Source of the DNA: Zeus faber
Taxonomy: Eukaryota; Chordata; Actinopteri; Zeiformes; Zeidae
DNA: 64,000 nt
Direction: 5' to 3'
NCBI GenBank assembly: GCA_960531495.1
Contig: OY482847.1
Span: forward strand, 27,837,098 to 27,901,097
Position 1 is the first letter of the stretch. The number at the start of each line of letters is the position of its first letter. Under the pieces are notes generated by a model. The model saw nothing but the letters and a program-made list of their open reading frames with translations, made no database searches and was not told where the DNA came from. Of this stretch, positions 1-17,993 are shown piece by piece. The position numbers and the translations under genes are program-made.

Positions 1-38
1 GAAAGTCGTGGAACTGACTTTTTCTTCTTATGCCCAAG

Positions 39-3000
39 GACCCCTATGGCGAACATGCAATGCGCATGCTGAAGCACATGGGCGGAATCTATCCAGGCGC
101 CCGAGGGTCTGAGGGAGTTCCGGGTGGGATGAACCTGCCCCCATCCATCGCCAACAACCCCAACATCCCACCAGACGTCATCAGCTCCCTGCAGGCGGGA
201 CGACTGGGCACCACGGTGTTTGTGGCCAACGTAAGGACTGCACAAACATCGCTTTTGCCAAACATCTTGAGGAAAATGTTTGCATTAAATGGTTGTTACA
301 CCTCTTCTGTGGTTACGTTGGCAGCTGGATTTCAAGGTGGGCTGGAAGAAGCTGAAGGAGGTGTTCAGCATGGCAGGTGCGGTGAAGCGGGCTGACGTGA
401 AGGAGGACAAGGACGGCAAGAGCAGAGGCATGGGAACTGTGACTTTTGAGCAGCCGCTGGAGGCCGTGCAGGCCATATGTATCCTTTGAAACTAGAACCA
501 AAGCAGTAAAGCTTAAATCCATACAGCTGTACCTGACACACTTTCAGAAAGCTCCTCCTTGACTTTTCTTCCAGCCATGTTCAACGGACAAATGCTGTTT
601 AACAGGCAGATGCACGTCAAAATGGTATGACCTAGTTATTATTATTAATATTATTATTATTATTATTTATTTTTAATTTTTTTAACCTGTGCTGTCAGCA
701 GGCTTGGTGTACAACACAGTGTATTTGTATCCATTGCATCCAAGACAGAGTTAATCTGCAAGTGGAGTTCAAATTCTCAACTCTTTATTAATCATCAAGA
801 ACGGCTTGCAATAACTGTCCTGTGGACATGTGGCATGACAAGAGCACAGTTCTTTTGTTATCCAGAACTGCCGCCAATCCCCCTCTTTGGAGAACGTTCT
901 TACTATGTTTTGATCTATAAACAGCTAATCTCCAAGAGGGGGAGGGAGGATCACAATTGGTGAGACAGATAAACATAGACACAAACAACAATATTTAATT
1001 GACAAAATATAAAAATAGAAACAGACGACAGCATATATTTGACAAAACATGATTAATTAAGTCGACGAAAATTGCAGCAGCAATTACGCCATGTGGCCTC
1101 TTCCACGTAGAGAAAGGGAGAAGGATGTAATCAGGAGGATGTTAAGGTGTGTGCGTGTGCGTGCTAACCAGTGAATACACAGGACCAATGAGTTCTGGTA
1201 GCGCCTCCAAGCAGCAGAAAAGGCCTCGCAGCCGCCCATTAGTCCCCCGGCCATATAGCCACCCCACAACCTCAAGAAAGCTCCAAGCATAATGCACCGC
1301 AGCCACAGAAGACCCCCAACCCACAGAGAAGCGGGGAGCCTGTAGAGCAACACCCACACATGACCCCGAGGTGCACAAACCAGTCCCAGAGAGCACAAAG
1401 TGACCCTGCACCCATAAGGTACACACATGCAACCCACCCCTTTGTCCAGGCATGAGAGACATCCGCAAGCACAGAACCCGGGCTGTGGGCGGCAAACACG
1501 CACCACGGGCCCAGAATCAGGCCCCCCACCCACAAACACCCCGTGCAAAGGGGAGGCCCACCATACTGCAATGATGACCCACCTGGCCCGAGCCCCAAGC
1601 ACTCACCCACGTAATCGAGGTCGGGGCACCTCAGCATCCACCCACCTGGTGTGAATTAAGCCCTGCCATCACTCGCAGACAGCAGGGGCTCCTCTACGAC
1701 CGCTGGGACCCAGAGCACCCACCGTAGAGCAATTGAGCGGGAGCAAGGCTGACCGCTGCCTCACGTACTGTAACCCATACCATGATGGCAAACAGCCACC
1801 AAGGGGCCCTGGAAGGCTCCTTGCGGGGCTGCGTAGAGACCACCAGAAGCAAGTCTCCAGGACCCGAACACAGTTGGCAGGGGGGGCCCCCCCCCCCCCC
1901 CCCCCGCCAATCACACCTCCACACCAATCCACTCCGCAATCCCAGAAACCCCAGTGCTCAATATGTGCTGTTTGTATATGCAGTTACAATTGCGGGATAT
2001 GAGGAGTGCGAGCCATCCGAGCATATCGAACCCGAGTCACCCGCACTTCTCCTGCCCCGCATGTGCTGAGTTTGAGTTCCCAGCATTGGGTGAGATAGGC
2101 GAAGCCCAACCAGATCAATGCAGGAGTGCAGCAGGCTGGGCAAGGGCCACGTGGACCCCACCACGGCTCAGACCGTGCCCCAGCGCAATGACAGTCCACC
2201 CCCCCCCATATGGGACTCTGATGGACACATGGCCCCCCCATCCCCCCATTCAGACCTAAATGAATAGTTATAATCGCTTATTATGCTGTTGTTTTGCGTT
2301 TTGTTATGCTGTTGTTTGTTGTGTTCAATTTGTTGTTATAAAATTGTTATTGCATTTTAATAAGATTTCCTGTTTATTTTATTCCAGGATGAGAAATCTC
2401 TTCCACCTGACGATTTCCATCAAGTCGAAAAGGCACCTCAATTACCAAGTAAGCGCTTATCCTCCTGTTAATGTTTGACCTGTCAATCTTTTGTAGTTGT
2501 ACAAGTGACAGTTGTACAAATCGATTCAACTTATTACTGGAAAACGACAATAACACTTCCGCCTTCAAGTTTATTGCTGCTAGTCTTTGTGTGGATGTTC
2601 ATTGCTTGCCTGAAATTGATTGATTTTTGCAGTGTATAGTACAGCACAATTGTGACAGAATCTTCAGAAAAGCCTTTATCAAAAAATAGGACAGATCAAA
2701 TTATTTGATTTTGAAATTCTGACCAAAACACAATGCACAGCACATGATACGAACTGAGAAGCGTCAATACAGCCAAGTAATACAATGAATAACATCTATA
2801 TAACTATATCATCTGTCTCTAGCTATAAATTTCCTTTGTCATCTCTGCAACCGTTTATCCAATCTACTTCACACTTGGTGGGTATATTACTGGAGACCCA
2901 AATACGTGCAGTGTTGAAAATATTAATAAACTCACTAAACAAAAAGCCAGCGAGGACTTCAGTGCTCTGTGACTAAGTCACAAAGAGTGTCTTTCCCCGT

Positions 3001-6000
3001 TGTTTGTCTTTAACTGGCAGTTTCATTTTCCATTGTGGGACACAGGACTGAACGGGCATGGACTCGTGTAAACAAATAAAATAACTTGGGAGTCAATATG
3101 ACCTTATTAAAAGAAGTTGTCACTGACAGACTTGTGATACTGAAGTGTATCTGTCTCATCCCTATCAGCTATCAATATGTAAATATATGAATGTTTGTCT
3201 GTCTGCAGGGGGCCTGGGTGGTATAGGTATGGGCCTGGGACCAGGGGGACAGCCTATCAACGCCAACCGGATGAGTGGAGGAGGGGGAGGAGGAGGAGGC
3301 GGCGGGGGAGGAGGAGGAGGAGGAGGAGGAGGCGGGGGAGGAGGAGGCGGCGGCGGCGGCGGCGGCATGGGCTCAATGGGGCCTGGAGGTCAGTCAGCCA
3401 TTCACATTCAGCTCATTGTTGTGCAAAATAAGTAAATTGTTACTCCAGGGCCACTGAGGAACACAATGTAGAAAATAAAAAAAAAAAAAAAAGAATCTTG
3501 GCAAAGGCATCAGAGGAGGCATTTAAAAGACGCAGATCTGCTGTGTTGGAGTGCAATTCTAGTTCAGCCAATAAAGTCCTGGTTTATTGTGGTTCAGCTG
3601 AAAGACTTGTGGACCGTTTCCTCTATTTCTGAGTCATATAACAAGTTTATCTTCAATGGTTGCCACAAATCTTCTGGAAACTTGTTTAATATTGAGCATT
3701 CATTTCCAAACAGGGAAAGTTGGGAAATATTTTTTCTGCTTTGGTTTTTATCTGTTAAGTAAAAGGCAAAATAGTCTATCGGCTTCCTATTCCTTATGTT
3801 AGATTGGTACAGAGCAATATGGTATGATAGAGCCAGTTAAAACTCTTTACTTCACATACATTGACTAACTAGTAAATGTTTACTTGAACATGGAATTTTC
3901 TCGTGGAATATCAAACTTTCCCCTCTAGTGTGAACCCTGACCTGCCCTAACACGCTGTTAGTCTCTTCTAGGTATGGATGGCCCTGGTTTCGGGGGAGTG
4001 AACAGACTCGGAGGAGGTGAGATCAGTAACCGTCCTCGCCTCCTCTATGTTGAACCAGTGCTACCGGCACGGTGTAACTCTGTGCTGCTTTTCACAGGAA
4101 TGGACGGCGGGGGGGGCTTCGGGGGCATGGATAACATGGGAGCCTTTGGAGGGAGAGACATGGCACCCATGGGGAGGATGGGAGGTGAGGAGCCACTGGA
4201 CAAAAATGTAGCTGTGTGCACACCTGTTATTTTTGCCAGTCCCACGCGGAGGAAACAACAATATGTGGACAATATGGTCTTCGTCATCAATGTCGTATCA
4301 ATGCCCTGCTCCCCTTTTAAAAATATGCATCGTAAATATGTATTTATTAAGATATGTACCGGTCCGGAATGGGTGGGATGGACCGTGAATTTGGCCGCAG
4401 TGACATGCAGATGAATCGAGGCTTTGGGGATTCGTTTGGAGGAATGGGTAAGTCCAGTGGCGTGTGTGCGTGTGTGTTTTAGTGCCGTCATCGTATGGCT
4501 AGCTGTTATAACGTGGTGCCTGCCGGCATGCTTTCTCTCCTCAGGAGGAGGTGGAGGGTTTGGAGGAGGCATGGGCAATGCTGGCATGGGGCGCATGGGC
4601 ACTGGACTAGGTACATCAGTCATTCCATCCCTTCTTCCTCTCTCCTTGTTTTGTCTCAGCTCGTCAGTTCAGCCATACCAGAGATATGCCGGGGTCAGAT
4701 GGATGCACGTTCCCAGCCTTCCCATCACCTTTGCATTCAAATTGTCATTGATTGTGCTAAATAATTGACAGTGTGACAGTTGATTCACCCAAATATGTAA
4801 AAGTCAACACGGCTTAGGACTACAATGATAGGGTTACTCTACCAGCAAAGTCATTCTTGCTTCACTGCTTGTCAAGGAAGGGAACTTGTGCGCTGGGTAC
4901 AAGATAGCATAATTTCTCCCACTTTGAACTGACCTTGTGTCCATACCAGGTGTAGAGCATGTTTCTCTCGTGTTGGGGCCATTATGAGAATGTTAATCTC
5001 TTCAGAGCTACGTTAAGCTGCTTCAGAAATAACTGGAATAAGTAAGCCAAGCGCCTCACCCTACGTGGCCGAGAAAAGTCTGCGTTTGTGGCCATTTTAT
5101 GCACTCGCAGTGACTATCGCCCCACCTCAACGTTTTGTTATAGGGGAAAACCTTGAATAAAAATAATCCTAAAAAGACCTGCTACAAGTGGTCTGGACGA
5201 AAGTGGGTTTCTCCATCTGCCGCAGTTTTCAAGAATCTTCAGATCTTACGTGACCGCCTGCATCGCTGTGTGCTTTTGTTGCAGGTGGCAATATGGCAAT
5301 CGACCGCATGGGCTCTGGGTTCGACCGTATGGGCATGGCAGGAATGGAGATGAACCGTGGCTTTGGGGGCTACGGGGGCGGGACCATGTCCGACCGGGGC
5401 TCCGGCTCCAAGGGAGGCTGTCAAATATTTGTGAGAAATGTAAGAGAAGCCAACATGTCATTAAACTGCATCATGGAATATGACGAAGTGGAGTATAAAA
5501 CCTTTTTATAGAGTTTGTTTCTTTATAAACATTCTAATAGCGTTTTTAAATTTAATTTAACAATTGGAAGATAAAAAAAAATAAAAATCCTTCACTCATT
5601 CAAAATCACTCATTTTTGTTTGTGTGGCTTATTCAAGCAGACATGGTAAAGTTTTGTGACCTGACTTGTTTGTGTTCCAGCTGTCCTATGACCTCACTTG
5701 GCAGAAGCTGAAGGAGAAGTTCAGTCACTGCGGTACGTCTTCTGGGAAACCCAAACGAATATTAAGATATCACAGCGAAACACACATTAACTTTAGCTCC
5801 CACACTCTGGGCGTGGATGAAAAGGAGCCGGCCACCCTTGATGAACCTCAGACTCATTTTCCTTCCTTCCCTCCGCAGGCCAGGTGATGTTTGCCGAGAT
5901 CAAAATGGAGAACGGGCGGTCGAAGGGCTGCGGCACGGTGAGGTTCGACTCCCCCGAGAGCGCCGAGCAGGCCTGCAGGATGATGAACGGAACCAAGATC

Positions 6001-6042
6001 AACGGCAGGGAGGTGGACGTCCGTATCGACCGCAACGCCTAG
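39..6042 (+). CDS. myef2: myef2, myelin expression factor 2 (3' twelve exons; 5' end outside window)
   Basis: RNA/ssDNA-binding protein of the hnRNP M family, nuclear; mammalian MYEF2 is known as a repressor of myelin basic protein transcription. Exons read from splice sites, all joining in frame: 39-230, 325-478, 575-624, 2388-2448, 3209-3388, 3972-4016, 4098-4184, 4352-4447, 4545-4610, 5285-5439, 5681-5732, 5879-6042 (1302 nt, 433 residues plus stop). The first two or three exons encode RRM2 (RNP2 VFVAN, RNP1 RGMGTVTF). The middle exons encode the Gly/Met-rich linker (GLGGIGMGLGPGGQP, then many GM, RMG and DRMG motifs). The last three exons encode the final RRM (RNP2 IFVRNL, RNP1 KGCGTVRF), ending in DVRIDRNA as in human MYEF2. 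The final RRM resembles MYEF2 more than HNRNPM. RRM1 and the start codon lie before position 1. The acceptor at 37/38 is the least certain boundary. The gene is convergent with slc24a5. Confidence 0.93.
625..2387. repeat. myef2 intron with C-rich dispersed-repeat-like block
   Basis: This 1.76 kb intron has an (ATT)n patch near 635-670, an AT-rich part to about 1080, then a strikingly C-rich block at about 1150-2255 with poly-C runs (1885-1905 and near 2200). Its composition and wording resemble GC-rich parts of fish retroelements, but I see no conserved protein motif, terminal repeat or target duplication. The frames of 80-170 codons seen here are low-complexity and not credible genes. Confidence 0.4.
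3209..3388 (+). CDS. myef2: myef2 linker exon with a 30-residue poly-glycine run
   Basis: This exon codes GLGGIGMGLGPGGQPINANRM followed, from 3277 to 3366, by 30 consecutive Gly codons (GGA, GGG and GGC mixed, with a GGC-only end), then MGSMGPGG. The acceptor is CTGCAG at 3208; the donor is GTCAGT at 3389. Human MYEF2 as I remember it has a short non-homopolymeric segment here. The tract is a trinucleotide-like GGN repeat and probably length-variable. It stays in frame, so the gene is not broken. Confidence 0.9.
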
Positions 6043-6359
6043 ACGCCTCCACCGACACCACCACTTCCACCTCCACCCACCCCACCCCCCACACCGTTTA
6101 CGCCATGTTTTTGTTTTGTTTTAAAAACACATTTGTTCCATATCTCTTATCGTGATCACTATTTTACATCCCAATGTTGGTATATTAAAACTTTATTTCC
6201 TCTTTTATTTGTTTTGTAAACTCCCATTGCTTTGATTCACTAGACGGTTTATTGGGACAAATACATTTTTTTGCTTTGTTTGTTCAATTTTTAAGACTGG
6301 TTGTTGTTCAATCTACCAAGATAAAAGCTTTTGAGTTGGTCATCGTCTTGACAATGTTA

Positions 6360-6365
6360 AATAAA
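6360..6365 (+). promoter_or_regulatory. myef2: candidate myef2 polyadenylation signal AATAAA
   Basis: AATAAA lies 318 nt after the myef2 stop codon in an AT-rich tail. ATTAAA near 6183 is an alternative. Without transcript data the choice is tentative. Confidence 0.5.
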
Positions 6366-6831
6366 CAAAAGTTTTTCAGAAAACCACATGCGAGTGCCCG
6401 ATATACAATGGCGGCAAACAAAAATATCAATTGAATAGTTCCCTGATCCAAACCTAGTGTCTTTTGATTTAACCCAGAAGGTCAGCAGTTAAATATTTAT
6501 GATTCCTACTTCCAGCCAACGGTGAATGTTTGTATTAAAACAATCAGGGTTCTTGTTTGTCTCACTTATGCCACACAGGCATGTGGAAAGTTTTTACGTT
6601 TTCACATTTTATTGCTGTTGCCCATTTCCCAAACAAGCAATAACCAGCAGCTCATAAAAGGTTATCGCAACTTCTCGGACAATGCCCCATTTCTTACACA
6701 TCTGAACAAAAGGACACATGACTTCAGTTAACACCTTTAATTTCCTGAGTTTGACTGGGCAGTTCTGGGTAATTGCACTCACCGAGTACTCTTTGAAAAC
6801 GTATCTGCGATATGCAAACCCCGTTTTTTTT

Positions 6832-6837
6832 TTTATT
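6832..6837 (-). promoter_or_regulatory. slc24a5: candidate slc24a5 polyadenylation signal
   Basis: AATAAA on the - strand, about 300 nt after the slc24a5 stop. A second copy lies at 6608-6613. Which is used cannot be told from sequence. Confidence 0.4.
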
Positions 6838-7135
6838 TTACTTCTCGGTTTGCTGTGCATTGCAATATATATTTACAGGAGAAAGTCGTGAAAAAAAAGT
6901 GTTATTTTGTTATAAATATTCGAGACTGTCTTGACAGTCTCGCAGAAGACAATGGTCATTGCTACTCAGACCTCTAACAAGATCAGACAAAGGACCATCT
7001 TTTAAGAGATTTAACCAAACCAGCAGCCATCTTTCAGAGCTTTGTTGTTTTTTTTGGGGGGGGGGGGGGGGGGCTTGGAGGTTTCTTTAAGACATTGTTT
7101 CAATTCTGACTGACATCCTTTGGGAGGCTCAGGTC

Positions 7136-14975
<7,840 letters not shown>

Positions 14976-15507
14976 GGTGGCTTGCTTTCGGGTCGGAGGA
15001 GTTAACAGGACAGACGGCGAGAGGGAGGCACGGGCGGAGGCGGCGTGGGGATGGAGGAAAGCGAGCGTCGTGCGAGCCGCAGCGACGCTACTCTGGAGGC
15101 CGAGGGAGAGCTCAGCGGGCCCAGGGACCATCTTTTAAGGATGAGTTACAATGGGGTGGATGGGGGGGGGGTGGATGGGGGGGCGGTGGTGGGGGCATCA
15201 CGGGACCCATTCATTCCACTCCACTTCCAAAGCCCCGGGTGAGTGAGTTAGATAATGGGTTGAACCCACGGAGTCTCTGGGTGGAGGGACTACAATACAA
15301 AAAACAACAACAACAACCCTGTACAACACGCCCCGTCGGTGCACAAGTGACTTGAACCAGAGACGCTTGTCTTTATTTTTTATGTTGTGTTTACAACAAA
15401 ATCAGCCATACAGTAAGTATTCCCAAGATTTGCAAATAATAATCCCAAATTATATGAATAGCGTTATTAATAATGCGAATGCTAATACTACCACTACTAC
15501 TACTACA

Positions 15508-15548
<41 letters not shown>

Positions 15549-15586
15549 TAATATCAAAAGTATCATCATCATAATAAACGAATATA

Positions 15587-15637
<51 letters not shown>

Positions 15638-16600
15638 TTATATAAACCGTTTTACTTTCATCTTGGCATGAAAGTCAAGGTGATTTACATTCATGTAAGA
15701 CAATGAATAACATTTAAAAAAATAATAATAATAATAATTTCTTCATTTTTGATGTTATAGTTATTGCGCTTCATTTCAGCTTTTTATCTTTTTTTTTAAA
15801 TTTATTTATTTATTTTTACCAAATTTGTAATTGCTTTTATGACTGAAACCTTTATGACTTGAAACTGTCCAGATAGATACTGTACACATCACAATGAGGT
15901 AATCCTACTTGCATTGTGTGGACAGATAAACATACAAAAGTAACTGCACATCAGGAATATATACACATACTCAGTAGGCTATATATGCACATATACTGTA
16001 TGTACACACAAACATAATAACTAGATAAATTACAAGTAGGTACAATATCTGCCATGACTCCACGGTGATCTCAAAATCCACATAGACAGGTGCTAAGATG
16101 ATGCGCGTCGCCTTCCACTGTCATTTCATACGTGCCCAACATTTCCTGTTGGGATTCCCACATTTGAATCAACATTGATCTCAAAGTTTATATTTTTGGG
16201 TGCAATTGGTGGCCAACTTATCTACCACCAACTGTGTGGAGTGGACTTCACTTGTGTCTGTTAAATAAGTCACGAAAATACAGAGACACTGAGCATTTTT
16301 AGCTTCTGGTATTTGCGCCTATGCAGTTTCTGAGTGCAATTGCACTTTGACATCACTGTCTTAAGACTTGGTCCGGTGTCCGGAAATAATTCATTTTACC
16401 GGACAAATTGGAACCTTATCGGTCACGTTTCAATAACAGTCTACTGTATGTTACAAACGCAAATATAATGTACACCCCGGTTACAGCGGCCCTCGCATGG
16501 ACTTTGCCGCTACCCGGAGCCGGGGGAGGGAGGGGACCCCCAGCTACCGGCGCAGGTACCAGATGTGCTCGGCCTGGCAGGTCGGCTCGCCTCGCACAAG
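14976..16600. other. slc24a5 upstream region
   Basis: The first 150 bases next to the slc24a5 start are GC-rich and would hold its 5' UTR and promoter; I could not pick a TATA box or a convincing MITF/E-box. A G-rich patch lies at 15155-15195. (CTA/AAT)n at about 15485-15545 and (TA)n at about 15594-15634 follow, then AT-rich DNA with no recognisable gene. Confidence 0.6.
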
Positions 16601-16608
16601 GCAGAGGA

Positions 16609-16722
16609 TGAAACAAACGCCGTGGCGCAATGAAAGTGAGGGTCGGCGTGCGGCGGCGTGGCGCGGGTGCCGGGCACACCACTGGCCCGTCTTGCTCGCG
16701 CTGTCGGGGCGGTAGAGCGGCT
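16609..16722 (+). pseudogene. diverged 28S rRNA fragment
   Basis: GTGGCGCAATGAAAGTGAGG at 16621-16640, then CACACCACTGGCCCGTCTTG and GTCGGGGCGGTAGAGCGG (to about 16720), match the vertebrate 28S segment that reads GGCGCAATGAAAGTGA..GGCGCACCACCGGCCCGTCTCGCC..GTCGGGGAGGTGGAGC. Most differences are C-to-T or G-to-A changes at CpG sites and the intervening part is rearranged, so this is a dead copy and not a functional rRNA gene. The GC-rich sequence from about 16490 may belong to the same insertion. Confidence 0.7.
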
Positions 16723-17215
16723 ACGTTTTGTGTGAGCATTATTACCGGACATTTAGAATTTTTTATACATTTTACCAGGAAAAAGATGGTAATTACTGGA
16801 GCCAAACAACAAGGAAGTACCGTAGTGCCACGAAGCATAACACACTTTTCCCACAGTTTTGTACCAAACATAGAAGTTACATAGTGCAACAACAGGCGTT
16901 TGGGGGGGTGGGTGGGAATTAAAGAGGTGTCATTCTTTTTAAGGGGTGGGTGATACTGAATTTTTTTGGTATTGATCCTACTGATGCTAGAATCAATCTT
17001 CAAGTAGTATTGGTTGTATCGATACTTTTGGTGTCGATCCGTCCACACTATTCTACATATTACAAGTCAGTGTACCATCAAAATGATTTTAAAGGTGTTA
17101 TTTAAAGGTAAAAGGTTACATAGTGTTGCTTTAAAGAGCAGTGGTTCTCAACTAGGGGTCTGGGGACCCACGGGTGGCCTCCAAGAGGTTCCAGGGGGTT
17201 TCCAGCTAATTGATT

Positions 17216-17525
17216 ATTAGAAGAAGAAGAAGAAGAAGAAGAAGAAGAAGAAGAAGAAGAAGAATCTTTACTGATCACACGCCACGCCACACTACAACAC
17301 ATGCATACACACACCCACGCACAGGCTTTGGATGGCGGCCGGTGAAATGTGGCCTCTGCATTTGACCCATCTTGGCTTGTCCTTCCTCCGGGGGGGCAGC
17401 CAGGAGCAGTGGGCAGCATTCGACGACGCGCCCGGGGACCTGTTTCCTTATGTCCATCACTGGTCAGACGATGATGTTGTGCATGTTTTTGGTGAGGGTC
17501 CTTACTGATGTTAGATGGAGGAAAC
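17216..17525 (-). mobile_element. SINE 3' part with (TTC)n tail, copy 2, inverted
   Basis: The (GAA)n run at 17218-17262 is the TTC tail on the - strand. It is followed by the same body as copy 1: GATCAGTAAAGATTC, GTGTGGCGTGGCGTG, CACATTTCACCGGCCGCCAT, GGGTCAAATGCAGAGGCCAC, and the GGAAGGACAAGCC and CGCGTCGTCGAATGCTGCCC words. Upstream at 17526-17600 is GGAGAACATGCAAACTCCAC, another common fish-repeat phrase. CAGTGGTTCTCAAC at 17143 looks like the end of a hAT element. Confidence 0.8.
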
Positions 17526-17993
17526 CCCGTGTGAGCACGGGGAGAACATGCAAACTCCACACAGAAAGCCGCAGTGAGGGGTGGGGCGTGCGACTGCCTC
17601 GGTTGGGGCGACAGCACCCCCGGCAGAGTGTCTGTTCCGCAAAATTTGCTATTGTTATTATTTGCTAAACATCATCATTGCAGGGCTATCTAATATTAAT
17701 GTGTTTGCTAAATAGCCAATTCATCAAACAAGATCCATATTTCCTTCTGTTTTCACAGATAACGTGCAACAGGATACAGAAGATTAGTGAAATAAATATC
17801 CAAGAATAATAAAATATTATCTGTATAATAATATACCTACTATCTATGATACTATTTGTTTGAAGTTCATGATCATATTGCATGTTATTTGGAAATGCTG
17901 TCAAGCTCAATTTATTGATGAATTTCATTCATCCCTGTCATCACGCAAAACGTTGGGGTTGTGCTACAATCCTATTTTCTTTGCGAATGGAGA

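Larger units (their letters stand above)
6043..7135. other. tail-to-tail 3' UTRs of myef2 and slc24a5
   Basis: This 1.09 kb interval separates two convergent stop codons. AATAAA on the + strand at 6360-6365 serves myef2. AATAAA on the - strand (TTTATT at 6832-6837, or 6608-6613) could serve slc24a5. A run of about 20 G occurs at 7054-7073. No other gene is visible. Confidence 0.6.

Noticed and set aside
4045..4623. 192-codon - frame rich in Pro and Met
   Set aside because: Reverse complement of Gly/Met-rich myef2 exons and their introns.
7054..7073. Long G-runs here and at 31437, 37460, 54472 and C-runs at 41935, 52369
   Set aside because: Homopolymers that are common in fish assemblies; length unreliable and no function inferred.
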